A DNA stretch of 64,000 bases, taken from contig JAVMKO010000002.1 in assembly GCA_032164245.1 (NCBI GenBank), positions 91,959,340-92,023,339 on the forward strand, read 5' to 3'. Below, in pieces: positions 12,883 to 23,343 of the stretch. The translations under genes and the position numbers were made by a program. Source of the stretch: Sternotherus odoratus. Lineage: Eukaryota; Chordata; Testudines; Kinosternidae. Below the pieces are notes generated by a model that was not told where the DNA came from, made no database searches, and saw nothing but the letters and a program-made list of their open reading frames with translations. Every line of letters begins with the position of its first letter. Position 1 is the stretch's first letter.

Positions 12883-13045
12883 TTGCTCATGTCCATTCCA
12901 ACAAGTGTGCGCACCACACATGCACGGTCCCGGAAGCTTTTCCCTAGCGGTACCCGTAGGGTCGGCAGGGGAGACCCCTAGAGTGGCGCCCTTATAGCAA
13001 CGTATATATACCCCTACCGACCCACCCCCCGCTCAGTTCCTTCTT
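12883..13045. repeat. DIRS A left inverted terminal repeat
   Basis: 163 bp starting TTGCTCATGTCCATTCC. It is the reverse complement of 19832-19994 with six mismatches by my count. A TATATATA stretch lies inside. Confidence 0.93.
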
Positions 13046-13081
13046 GCCGGTACTCCGACAGAGGGGAGGCGGGAGGGATTT

Positions 13082-13182
13082 GGAATGGACATGAGCAACA
13101 CATCTCGAAGAACAACTGTTATGAAAGGTGAGTAACTGTTTTTTCTTCTTCGAGTGATTGCTCATGTGCATTCCAACAAGTG
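13082..13182. repeat. DIRS A internal complementary region
   Basis: The first part (GGAATGGACATGAGCAACAC onward) is complementary to the outer left edge at 12839-12899. The second part (TTCTTCTTCGAGTG onward) is complementary to the outer right edge at 19970-20010. Read on the minus strand it reproduces the right end joined to the left end, as known for DIRS elements. Confidence 0.9.
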
Positions 13183-13740
13183 ACTTACGAGCAGTCATCT
13201 CGGAGGAGGGTTAGGAGTACCCTTAGTTCCTGCTGATGAGGCCAGGCTGGCGCTATAAGTATTAGGGACGCTCTGTCCAGACGGGTCTTGAGCAAAACCT
13301 TGTGAACAAGAGGGAATGGGGGAAATGCGTACAGCAGGCCCCCCGTCCACGAGATCTGAAAGGCATCTGCTTCCGACCCTGGACTGAGGTTGAGGAGGGA
13401 GCAAAACCTTTGGCACTTCCTGTTGGCTCTTGTGGCGAACAGGTCCAGGAGGGGAAATCCCCACCTTAGGATGATAGAGTGGGTAATATCCGGTCTGACA
13501 GACCATTTATGACCCCGAAAGGAGCGGCTGAGCGTGTCCACCAGCACGTTCTGAGCCCCTGGGAGATAGGTGGCTATGAGGGAAATCTCTCGGGGAATGC
13601 AGAAATCCCAGAGAGCGAGGGCTTCCCTGCACAGGGGAGAGGAGCGAGCACCACTCTGTTTGTTTATATAGAACACTAGCATAAGTGCCCGGCGTTGCTC
13701 GGGTCAGTCGGAGGTGGGGAGGGGGCAGACAGCTGACACC

Positions 13741-15535
13741 CCCTGACCAACCCCAACACCCACACCTCACCCCTCACCCACCCCGACACCTTCCCACCCC
13801 CCCTGACCAAGGCCAACACCCCCCGGCTCACTTACCCCCCGACCAAACCCGACAACCCCACCTGACCCCCCCAAGCAAACCCAACACCCCCACCTCACCC
13901 CCCGACCAAACCCGACACCCCCACCTGACCCCCCGACCAAACCCGACACCCCCACCTCACCCCCTGAGCAAACCCGACACCCCCACCTCACCCCCCGACC
14001 GAACAGTGTATTTAATAATCTGTGTGCTACACAGTGCACGGTGAGCCGGGGGGGAGGGGAGGTGTCGGGTTTGGTCTGGGGGGGTGGGAAGTTGTTGGGG
14101 TGGGTGAGGTGTGGGTGTTGGGGTTGGTCAGGGGGTTTTGCGGTTGGTGGGGGGGTGAGGTGGGGGTGTCGGGTTCGGTCGGGGGGTAAGTGAGCCGGGG
14201 GGTAAGTGAGCCGGGGGGTAAGTGAGCCGGGGGGTGTCGGGTTTGGTCTGGGGGGGTGGGAAGTTGTCGGGGTGGGTGGGGGGGGGTGTCGGGGTGGGTG
14301 GGGGGGGGTGTCGGGTTTGGTCTGGGGGGGGGGGAAGTTGTCGGGGTGGGTGAGGGGTGGGTGTTGGGGTTGGTCAGGGGGTGTCGGGTTTGCTTGGGGG
14401 GGTGAGATGGGGTGTCGGGTTCGGTTGGGGGGTAAGTGAGCCAGGGGGTGTCGGGTTTGGTCTGGGGGGGTGGGAAGGTGTTGGGGTGGGTGAGGGGTGA
14501 GGTGTGGGTGTTGGGGTTGGTCAGGGGGTGTTGCGGTTGGTGAGGGGGGTGAGGTGGGGGTGTCGGGTTTGCTTGGGGGGGTGAGGTGGGGGTGTCGGGT
14601 TCGGTCGGGGGGTAAGTGAGCCGGGGGGTAAGTGAGCCGGGGGGGGTGTCGGGTTTGGTCTGGGGGGGTGGGAAGTTGTCGGGGTGGGTGAGGGGTGGGG
14701 TGTCGGGTTTGGTCTGGGGGGGTGGGAAGTTGTCGGGGTGGGTGAGGGGTGGGTGTTGGGGTTGGTCAGGGGGTGTCGGGTTTTCTTGGGGGGGTGAGGT
14801 GGGGGTGTCGGGTTCGGTTGGGGGGTAAGTGAGCCAGGGGGTGTCGGGTTTGGTCTGAGGGGGTGGGAAGGTGTTGGGGTGGGTGAGGGGTGAGGGGTGG
14901 GTGAGGGGTGAGGGGTGGGTGTTGGGGTTGGTCAGGGGGTGTTGCGGTTGGTGGGGGGGTGAGGTGGGGGTGTCGGGTTTGCTTGGGGGGGTGAGGTGGG
15001 GGTGTCGGGTTCGGTCGGGGGGTAAGTGAGCCGGGGGGGTAAGTGAGCCGGGGGGTAAGTGAGCCGGGGGGTAAGTGAGCCGGGGGGTGTCAGGTTTGGT
15101 CTGGGGGTGTTGCGATTGGTGGGGGGGGTGAGGTGGGGGTGTTGGGTTCGGTCTGGGGCGGGGAAGGTGTCGGGGTGTGTGAGGGGTGAGGTGTGGGTGT
15201 TGGTCAGGGGGTGTTGCGGTTGGTGGGGGGGTGAGGTGGCGGTGTCGGGTTTGGTCGGGGGGGTAAGTGAGCCGGGGGGGGGGGGGTGTCGGGTTTGGTC
15301 TGGGCACCCACCCCGAAACCTTCCCCCCCCCCCAGACCAAACCCTACAACACACCTCACCCCTCACACACCCCCAACACCTTCCCACCCCCCCAGACCAA
15401 CCCCGACACCCCCCGGCTCACTTACCCCGCGACCAAACCCGACACCCCCACCTGACCCCCCCAAGCAAACCCAACACCCCCACCTCACCCCCCCGACCGA
15501 ACCCGACACCCCCACCTCACTTACCATCCCACCAA
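13741..15535. repeat. Strand-switching G/C-skewed minisatellite in the Helitron
   Basis: Variable units built from CCCGACCAAACCCGACACCC and CACCTCACCCCC lie C-rich on the plus strand at 13741-14010. They become G-rich (complementary orientation) at 14041-15304, then C-rich again at 15305-15535. The left switch carries a short unique spacer (ACAGTGTATTTAATAATCTG). Runs of four or more G are dense enough to expect G-quadruplexes on either strand. Long Pro/His/Thr or Gly/Val frames here are composition artefacts. Confidence 0.9.
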
Positions 15536-15930
15536 ACCCAACTCGGATCCGTCACAGGCGGGGAGGGGGCCCAGAGCCGAGGGATTCCGGGGACCTTCGC
15601 AGGTGGGGGGGGGGGGTGGGGGAGACAGAGCTGATGGAGTCTGGGGTTCCGTTGGGAGGGGCAGAGAACTGAGGGATCTCCGGGGTTCCGTTGGAGGAGG
15701 GAGGGGCGGTGAGCTGAGCGAGTGCGGTGTCTGTTGGAGGGGGTATTATGACATCATCACCACCTAACCGCCCAGCTGATGTGATTGGCCCTGAAAGACT
15801 TTCACCCCTGGGGGGCATCAGAGGTGAGATCCGAAAATTTTTCGACCCTTACGAGCATCTAGACCCCAAGACCCCTAACTGTACCAAAGTTCAAGTCTCT
15901 GGCTCAAACGGTGCGGGAGGAGTTCGCTGT

Positions 15931-15956
15931 CATACATACATACATACATACATACA
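15931..15956. repeat. (CATA)n microsatellite near the Helitron 5' end
   Basis: About six CATA units 24 bp inside the Helitron terminus. Confidence 0.9.
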
Positions 15957-17326
15957 CCACTTGACTTTTATATATATAGATTGCGGCTGTGTTGTCCGTT
16001 AGAACCGACACGCACTTGCCTCGTAGGTGGTCTTGAAACGTCTGGCACGCTAAGCAGACTGCTCTGAGCTCCCTGACGTTGATGTGAAGGGACAGCTCGC
16101 TCTGGGACCAGAGACCCTGTGTTCTGACTTCTCTAAGATGCGCCCCCCAGCGGAGGGCGGAAGCATCCATCCCCAGAGTCAATGATGGTTGAGGTTTCTG
16201 GAACGGGACCCCGACACCTAGGAAGCGGGGTTGGAGCCACCAGTGAAGGGAGCGCAAGGTATGGTTTGGGAGAGTCACTATGAGGTCGAGGGGGTCTCTG
16301 CGCTGTTTGTAGACACCTGCTAACCAGGTCTGCAGGGGCCGAAGGCGGAGTCTGGCATAAGGCACCACGTACGTGCACGCTGCCATATGGCCCAGCAGAA
16401 CCATGCAATTCCTGGCCATAGTCGTGGGAAATTGAAGGAGTGAATGGACGATATCTGAGATTGCCTTGGCCCGGGGAAGAGGTAGGAAAGCTCTTGCCTG
16501 TTGAGAATCTAATATAGCCCCGATAAACTCGATCCTCTGGGTAGGTAGGAGGGTCGATTTTGGCTCGTTTAGAATTAGTCCTAACCTGAGGAATGTAGCC
16601 CTGGTGAAAGTTATGTGGTGAGTCAGTAGATCTTTTGACCTTGCCCTGATGAGCCAATCGTCCAGGTAAGGGTAAACATGGATGCCCCTTTGTCTCAGGA
16701 ATGCTGCCACTACAGACATGCATTTTGTGAATACCCTTGGGGCAGTGGAAAGTCCGAACAGGAGCACCGTAAACTGGTAGTGGTGAGTCCCTAACACAAA
16801 TCTTAGGAATCTCCTGTGACTGGGGATGATGGAGATGTGGAAATATGCGTCCTTTAGGTCGAGGGCGGCAAACCAGTCTCCGCGATCCATAGAAGGGATA
16901 ATGGTTGCTAGAGACAGCATGTGAAACTTCAGCTTCTTTACGTAGGAGTTGAGGCCTCACAGATCTAGGATGGGGCGAAGACCGCCTTTGGCCTTCGGAA
17001 TAAGGAAATAATGGGAGTAGTATCCCTTGCCCCGAAATTCTTGAGGAACCTCCTCTATCGCTCCCAGAGATAAGAGGGTGTGGACCTCCTGAACTAGGAG
17101 TTGCTCGTGAGAAGGGTCCCTGAAGAGGGACCGGGGGGGGGGGGCAATGGTTGGGAGGGAGGGAGGGAGGGAAGAGAATTGGATAGAATATCCCACTCTT
17201 ACCAAGCTGAGGACCCATTTCTCCGAGGTGATGAGAGACCATGCTTGGTAAAAATGGGATAAACGATTCACGAAGGGTAGGGAGGCTATAAACGGGAAGG
17301 CTGGTTTGACGTCCTCGGGCGCAACT

Positions 17327-19642
17327 TCAAAAGTTTGGTCTGGGTCCCGATGACTGGCTGGGCCCCGGGTTTTGTTGGCCTTGTCGGGAGTTAGACCGTG
17401 GACATCCACGGTTATTTCCCCTACCACCTCTCCTAGACTGATCTCTTCTAGGAGGAGGAGCCTGATAGAATCGCGCTGGGGGGATGGGGGGAGGGGTCTG
17501 AAAGATCTCCTTTGGGGTTTTGGAGTATGAAGACCTAAGGACCTGAGCATAGCTCTTGAGTCCTTCATGGTATGCAGCTTTATCTGTGTCCAGGGCAAAC
17601 AACCCTTGTTTGTCAAAGGGCAAATCCTGGATTGTGCCCTGTACCGGGGGTGGAATGCCTGATACGTGCAACCAAGCTCCGCGACACATTGTAATAGCTG
17701 TTGCCATCTGTCGTGTCGCTGAGTCAGCCGAGTCTAAGGCTGCCTGAAGAGCAGCTCTGGACACCACTCTACCTTCTTCCACAATGGCCTTGAATTCCGT
17801 GGTTGAGTCCTTGGGTACTCGCTCTTGGAACTTGGTCAAGGCGGACCATGAATTATAAGCATATCTCCCCAGTGCAGCCTGCTGGTTCGATATTCTCAGC
17901 TGCAGTGCCGCCGAGGAGTACACTTTTCTGCCCAACAAGTCCAACTTTGTGGCATCGTGGGATTTTGGGGTGGAACCTGTCTGCCCTTGCCGCTCTCTAT
18001 GATTAACGGCGTCGGCGACTAGAGACCTGGGTTGAGGGTGTGTGAACAGGTGCTCACACCCCTTTCGTGGAGCGAAATATCGTCTTTCCACCCCTTTAGC
18101 AGTTGGAGGAAGCGAGGAGGGAGTTTGCCATAGCGTGTCCATAGTGGCCTGAATGGTTTTTATGAACGGCAGGGCGATACGGGCTGGTGTATCAGACGAT
18201 AGAATGTCCACTGTGGGGTCTACCTCTTCCTTAATTTCCTCCGCCGGGAGGTTAAGGTTCTGGGCAACCCTACGTAAAAGATCCTGGTGCCCCCTAATGT
18301 CCATGGGGGGAAGGGTAGTTGAGGAGCCCGCTACTGCTTTGTCTGGTGAAGACGAGGAGGAGGTGAAGTGTGGGTCCTCCGGGTGCTGGTCGCTTTGGGG
18401 CGGTTGGTACGCGGCCCCAAGCTGGGTGTATTGGGCTCCAGGGGTGGGGTCTTGAACCCCTGATGGTCCCGGCACCGGTTCCTCCTCAGCTGTCTCAGAT
18501 GGAGGTCTTGTGACCGTTGCTGATACGGGACCTCGCGGCACCGAAGGCAGCAACGCCAACACCGAGGCCGGGCCTTGGGCTTGGTGGAACACGAACGGCG
18601 TCCAGAACGGCCACTGCACCGGACCTTCACCTTCCGCGCGCCAGGTGGGTAGGTGCGGGTGGTGGGAGGGGCGCCGGTGCCGGGAGCGATGGGACTGGGA
18701 AGAATGTCAGCTATGACGAGATCTTGACGACTCCGCATCGGACTCGAATGAATATTCCGATGCCGACCACGGCGGTGCGGAACCCTCCGGGGCCACGACG
18801 CCTTGTCTCTGAAACATCGTAGGTTTCCCCGGATGTTTCATGGTCGGTGCCCCGGTAGGTTGCGTTGTCTCTAGTGGGGCAGGCTGGATCAGTGCCGAGG
18901 ATGATCGGACCAACGGTGCCGGTATCGGTGCAGATGTCGCTGCAGAGGTCAACGGCACCGGGGTCGTCGGCACGTGCGGGATGATCGGTGCCGTTATTCT
19001 GGCTACGGGTGACAGAACGACAAACGGTGCCAGAGCAGGGTCTCTTGTAAGATTGATGAGATCCCTGGCCGCGTCAAATGCCTCTGGGGTCGACGGCATG
19101 TCCAACCCTTGCGTTTCTCTCTGGGGAGAGACTTCTGCACCCGGAGAAGCAGCCCTACACTCTGAGGTGGCGGCTGATGGTGCTCGCTCAATATGGGGCC
19201 GATGATCGTGCTCCAGAGCTGATTGCACCACTGAGGGATCACCCTGGGCTCTGCGGGCCAGGGAGCGCCCTCTAGATTTCTTGGAGGGCACCGGTGACTG
19301 CGATCGGTGCCTCTGTGAACCACTAGTGTGGTGACGCGGGGATCGGTGCCGGGGAGCCTTCTGGCTCTTCGTCGGTGCCGTTGCGACCCGGACCGAGGAC
19401 GGTGCACTGCGCACCGAGGTAGACGGTTGGTCCGGTTGGGGCTGCAGTGCAGACTCCATCAGCAGCAGTTTGAGGCGAGAGTCTCTCTCCTTCTTAGTGC
19501 GGGGCTTAAAGCCTTTGCAGATGGTACAACGCTCGGTCTGATGACCCTCTCCCAAGCACTTTAAACAGCGGGAATGAGGGTCACTATTTGGCATCAGCTT
19601 CCCGCACTCTTTGCAGCTCTTGAAACCCGGCGCACGAGGCAT
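17327..19642 (-). pseudogene. DIRS A gag, broken
   Basis: The first part (19642-18707) starts MPRAPGFKSCKECGKLMPNS with the cysteine/histidine array CxxC...CLKCLGEGH...CTIC at the N terminus. It runs through Ser/Arg/Pro-rich sequence. The second part (18619-17327) resumes in another frame at a segment matching GQWPVWAPW of copy B and ends with a Gly/Arg-rich tail. A frameshift lies between 18707 and about 18640. The intact homologue in copy B is 788 residues. Gag is presumed to package the element RNA. Plus-strand frames over this region are shadows. Confidence 0.85.
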
Positions 19643-19831
19643 GCCCCGGCGCCGGAGAACTAAAACTTACTTATATATACACTAAGATAAAATAACTACT
19701 ATACCAATAATTACACTAATAAATTTTTAAACTAGAACTATGTTATAACTATATATATATATATACACACGAGAACCACTATGAGTGAAAGAACACTACA
19801 AAACGCTGTTCCAGTGACTGTCACGAACGGA

Positions 19832-19994
19832 AAGAAGGAACTGAGCGGGGGGTGGGTCGGCAGGGGTATATATACATTGCTATAAGGGCGCCACTCTAGG
19901 GGTCTCCCCTGCCGACCCTACGGGTACCGCTAGGGAAAAGCTTCCGCGACCGTGCATGCGCGGTGCGCACACTTGTTGGAATGCACATGAGCAA
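19832..19994. repeat. DIRS A right inverted terminal repeat
   Basis: 163 bp starting AAGAAGGAACTGAGCGGG. This is the 5' end of the element on the minus strand. It differs from the left arm at six positions. Confidence 0.93.
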
Positions 19995-20010
19995 TCACTC
20001 GAAGAAGAAC

Positions 20011-20520
20011 AGGAAGTATAAAGGGCGGGGGCCCTAGCTCAGTCAGGGCAGCACCAGGGAGGGAGACAGACGCAGACCATGGGCTACTCCCTCCACACCC
20101 TGCTGCCGAGCGAGGGGATGCCCTGGACCCAGGGAACCCTGGTCTAGAGGAAGAACTAGGGTTTCCAGACCTGCCTGCTGCGGAGTACCCAGAGGGACTC
20201 CCGGAGCTCAGCAGTGACCCTTGGCTGACGGAGGCGGACGCTGAGGGGGGACCGGAGCTGCCCGCAGAGGATGACCCTGATTCTGCTGGTGCCCCCTCGC
20301 CTGTGGGGTGTACCCCCTACTCTAGCCAGCGCTCCCCTGCCTGAGAGGTCCGCCACGGACGTTTTGCCGGTGCTCCCCTGCCTGAGGGGCGCGCTACGGA
20401 TGCTTTAGCGGCGCTCCCCTGCCTGAGGGGCGTGCCACGGACGCTTTAGCGGCGCTCCCCTGCCTGAGGGGCACACCGCCACTGATTCTGGACAGCACAC
20501 CTCCTGACCCTAAATCCCAG
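20011..20520. repeat. GC-rich dispersed repeat, right half, with a tandem block
   Basis: Continuation of the repeat at 12712-12838 after DIRS A. At about 20330-20475 it holds four tandem units of about 41 bp built on GCTCCCCTGCCTGAGGGGC, which can itself form a hairpin. It looks like the transcribed end of an LTR-type element, but no coding domain is visible. Confidence 0.5.
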
Positions 20521-20539
20521 TAACGGAAAGGTGTGACCA

Positions 20540-21058
20540 AGGCTGTCCCAAAGAGGCAGTAGCTCCCCACCGCCCCCGGTGGCTTGGCGGGCCTACTGAC
20601 CCTCTTTACAAGGGGAATCAGGACCATAAAGGCAGAGCAGGTCTGACGCTGCCAGATATGCCAACAGCGTGGAGATAGTCAGTGCCAATGCTGCCATCAT
20701 TGTTACAGGACTCAGTGGATGATGGGAATCACAGTCAACATTACAGATCCAACTGATCTGAGTATGATACCAGGGAGCAGTTAGATGAGCCAGCTTCATC
20801 ATGTATACCAGAGGCCTTAACGTGCCAGTCAGCAGTCCTCTGAGGTAACGAACAGGAATCCCTCTGAGTCCTGGAATGGTCCTGATTAGTCTTATGGGAC
20901 CTCTTCCTCAGAGGACCTAAAGGAGGAGAACCATCCATCTTTCTTCCAAGAGAAATCCCTGAATCTTGAGCCAGGTATCATATTTCATGTTGGCTCTGAA
21001 GAAAAGCTGGATAATCTGAGGTCCCCAGTGTCAAAGTGGACCTAATGGCCTATTCTAA
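20540..21058 (-). pseudogene. Possible old DIRS gag fragment
   Basis: A minus-strand frame at 20938-20741 reads RKMDGSPPLGPLRKRSHK, then TNQDHSRTQRDS. This Ser/Arg/His/Lys-rich style resembles DIRS gag. The fragment is followed, beyond the Harbinger insertion, by a 5'-ITR-like sequence at 23139-23330. The match is by style more than by alignment. Confidence 0.3.
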
Positions 21059-21481
21059 GGGCTTGGTTACATTGCGAGTTAAAGCTCTAACTCTCATTGA
21101 GCTCTAACTCTCTCCCCATCCACACTGGCAAGGCATGTAGAATGCTCTGACTCCACGGCTAGAGTGCTCCTGGTATTACACCTCAGTGAGAGGAGTAACT
21201 TTTGCTGTGCCCCCGCTGGAGCACCGCAGTGCCAATGTCAATGCCCTGGTCTGTTAATGTATTCTGATCGGCCTCCAGAAGTATCCCACAATGCCTGTTC
21301 TAGCCAGTCTGGTCATCAGTTTGAACTCTATTGCCTTGCCCTCAGGTGACCAACCATTAGACCCACCCTTTAAATTCCCTGGGAATTTCAAAAATCACCT
21401 TCCTGTTGCTCAGCCAGATGTGGAGTGCTCTCCACACATCTCTCCAGGTGAACTGCCTCTACGTGCCAGGCGATCCCCAGC

Positions 21482-21985
21482 ATGGAGCAATGGCAAGATG
21501 CCAACCTCATCCGTGTTTGGGTGGAGGAAGCTGTGCAGTCCCAGCTGTGCTCCAGCAGGAGGAATTATGATACCTTCGGGCAGATATCAAGGACCATGAT
21601 GGAAAGAGGCCATGGCCAGGACACAGTGCAGTGCCGGGTTAAAGTGAAGGAGCTGTGGAATGCCTACTGCAAAGCCCGCGACGCAAACAGCCGTTCTGGT
21701 GCTACCTCTTCAACCTGCAAATTTTACAATGTGCTGGACACAATACTTGGGGGTGACCCCCCCCTCCACTCAGAGGATCACCATGGACACTTCAGAGCCC
21801 AGTCCAACAGAGCGGGGAGGAGAAGGAGGAGGAAAGCGGGAGTGAGGGTACTGAGGCAGAGGGAGACACCCCAGAATCCCTTGAGGCATTCAGCCAGGAG
21901 CTCTTCTCAAGACAGGAGGAAGGCAGCCAGTTACAGCAGCTGGTGCTTGGGGAAGGACAAACAGCAGAGGAGGTTCCCGGTAAGC
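21482..21985 (+). pseudogene. Harbinger Myb/SANT-like protein, frameshifted
   Basis: Starts MEQWQDANLIRVWVEEAVQS. The trihelix/Myb-SANT pattern covers about the first 90 residues (W at 4 and 13, then DTFGQISRTMMERGH, and WNAYCKARDAN). The normal acidic continuation (EGDTPESLEAFSQELFS, then LVLGEGQTAEEVP) is in another frame. This points to frameshifts near the C run at 21760 and again near 21840. In the family this protein binds the transposase and terminal repeats. A lineage-specific host gene is less likely because the frame is broken. Confidence 0.7.
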
Positions 21986-22063
21986 AGGGTTTTTTGGGGG
22001 GGAGGGGAGGAAGTTATTGGGTGTGGGCTCTTGGGGCAAGGAGGGTTAGGGCTGCATGCATGC

Positions 22064-22869
22064 CTAGATGCAGAATAGGGTGTTGATGTGCTCTATCACA
22101 TCGTAGTAATCGGCCTCAGTGATCTCTTCGAAGGTCTCATCCAGAACTTGGGCAATGCACTTGTGCAGGTTCCTTGGGAGAGCCACTGTGGCCCTTGTCC
22201 CAGTCAGGCTAACATGTCTGTGCCACTGTGCCGCGAGGGGATCATTGCTGCTCACAGGCAAGCTGCATATGGGTCAGGGCAGAAGCAGCACTGTAGTAGA
22301 AAACCCTTGCTTGCTTCTTCGGTCACCCTCAGCAGCCAGTGAATATTTTCCAGGACCAACCGTGGAAAATGTTGAAACAGTGTTCAGTGTAGATGTGTTA
22401 ATGTCAATGAAATGCCCACAGTGATCCACAAGCACCTGGAGAACTGTAGAGAAATACCCCTTCTGATTAACATACTCGGAGGCTAAGTGGTCTGGTGCCA
22501 GAATAGGAATATGCTTCCCATCTATCTACCCTCCGCAGTTAGGGAAACCCATCTGTGCAAAGCCAGGCACAATATCATCATGTTACCCAGAATCACGGTT
22601 CTTCTCAGCAGCATGCGATTAATGGTCCTGCAAACTTGCAACAACACGATTCCAACGGTCGACTTTCCCACTCCAAACTGGTTAGAAACCGATCGGTAGC
22701 TGTCTGGAGTTGCCAGCTTCCAGATTGCAATAGCCGCCCGCTTCTCCACCGTCAGGGCAGCTCTCAATCTTGTGTCCTTGCACCACAGGGCGGAGGCAAG
22801 CTCCTCACACAGTCCCATCAAAGCGGCTTTTCTCATCCAAAAGTTCAGCAGCCATTGCTCGTCATTCAA
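22064..22869 (-). pseudogene. Harbinger transposase, broken
   Basis: The N-terminal part (22869-22522) reads LRAALTVEKRAAIAIWKLAT and SVSNQFGVGKSTVGIVLLQV, the helix-turn-helix of Harbinger transposases. A second piece in another frame includes HIPILAPDHLASEYVNQKGY and LVDHCGHFIDIN, around the first catalytic region. The following catalytic blocks are missing. A tail frame at 22261-22064 (ALPRNLHKCIAQVLDETFEE) may be the C terminus. Internal deletion and frameshifts make it inactive. Confidence 0.75.
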
Positions 22870-23138
22870 GACTTACATGGCGATGTGATCCCATCACTCA
22901 GTGCTTGTTTCCCACTTGTCTTCCCACAAGCCACAGTGCCAGAATAGGAAGAGATGCTCTGTAGGATACCTGCCCATAATGCACCGCTCCCAATGCCGCT
23001 TCAAGTGCCGTAAATGTGGCCATGCCAGTGCACTTGAAGCTGTCAGTGTGAACAGACTGCACTGGTTTCCCGAATGCACTGTCCAAAGGCTGGTTTAACT
23101 CAAAGCGCTCTTCATCTGCAAATGTAACCAAGGCCTAA

Positions 23139-23340
23139 GTACACTAACAATGAACCATTCTGAATAAATTCCCAGAGAAACTGAGAAAAAACCTTATGAA
23201 GAAAATCCTCACACAGAATGCTCCAATTCTAGCTGCAGGCAGTAAGAAGAAACTGAGAGGGTTTGGGGAAGCACTTCCCTTGAACATCCAGGGGTAGTGC
23301 AAAAGCCACAAGGCACAAGAGCCATCCCTACAGCTACTGA
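23139..23340 (-). mobile_element. Possible DIRS 5' end remnant
   Basis: GCAGTAAGAAGAAACTGAGAGGG resembles the inner ITR edge of copies A and B (AAGAAGGAACTGAGCGGG) and of the 1-480 remnant. It may be the 5' end of the same old element as the gag-like fragment at 20540-21058, with the Harbinger between them. Confidence 0.35.
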
Positions 23341-23343
23341 TAG

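Larger units (their letters stand above)
13676..15980 (-). mobile_element. Non-autonomous Helitron inserted in DIRS A
   Basis: On the minus strand the element starts TCTATATATATAAAAGTC (15980 downward) and ends ...CCGGGCACTTATGCTAG at 13676. It has the Helitron hallmarks: 5' TC, 3' CTAG, a short GC hairpin (CCCG...CGGG) about 10 bp before the end, and insertion between A and T with no duplication. The flanking host bases (13675 A, 15981 T) join to ACATTGCGGCTG, matching the uninterrupted site in DIRS B (ACATCGTCGCCG near 53693). The 5' TCTATATA and 3' CCGGGC..CTAG ends resemble HeliBat-type elements as I remember them. No Rep/helicase is encoded. The interior is mostly G/C-skewed minisatellite. 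Confidence 0.85.
13185..17616 (-). pseudogene. DIRS A RT-RNase H, split by nonsense codon, Helitron and deletion
   Basis: The frame starts at 17616 and shows the RT finger and palm sequence up to LRPILDL. There it is cut by TGA (16959-16957) where copy B has Arg. Reading continues in the same frame through MLSLATIIPSMDRGDWFAAL, LDLKDAYFHI, YPYLDDW and the RNase H motifs TLGMDAS, VRELRAV and VLTDNTA. At 15981 the Helitron interrupts an ATG codon between A and T, and the frame resumes exactly at 13675 (FYINKQSGARSS...). It ends at 13185 in sequence beyond the deletion junction. The RNase H Gly-to-Met change (GMDAS for GTDAS) leaves the catalytic Asp. The protein cannot be made intact. Confidence 0.88.
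12839..20010 (-). mobile_element. DIRS retrotransposon copy A (defective)
   Basis: This 7172-bp interval includes a 2305-bp Helitron. The DIRS sequence itself is about 4.87 kb, against 6.04 kb in copy B. It keeps both inverted terminal repeats (12883-13045, 19832-19994) and the internal complementary region (13082-13182). Gag is split by frameshift, RT has a nonsense codon at 16959-16957, and about 1.2 kb is missing near 13230. That missing part matches roughly 52085-53255 of copy B, which holds the whole tyrosine recombinase. Six of 163 positions differ between the two ITR arms, so this copy is older than B. DIRS elements integrate without target duplication, and none is seen. Confidence 0.9.
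21059..23135. mobile_element. PIF/Harbinger DNA transposon (decayed)
   Basis: The 2077-bp element is flanked by 3-bp TAA duplications (21056-21058, 23136-23138). Terminal repeats GGGCTTGGTTACATT and (reverse complement of right end) GGCCTTGGTTACATT differ at one position. It carries the two genes typical of the superfamily, in convergent orientation: a Myb/SANT-like DNA-binding protein on the plus strand and a DDE transposase on the minus strand. Both are broken. Confidence 0.9.

Noticed and set aside
14027..15340. 437-codon Pro/Thr/His-rich minus frame and its partners in the Helitron
   Set aside because: It is a translation of the minisatellite in an array with no stop-generating words. 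No domain is present and the frame changes with the strand switch.
13741..15535. CRISPR array
   Set aside because: Units vary in length, have no unique spacers of constant size and lie in a eukaryotic transposon.
21482..22078. Domesticated Myb/SANT host gene
   Set aside because: It lies inside a Harbinger with target duplications, and its acidic C-terminal part is out of frame.
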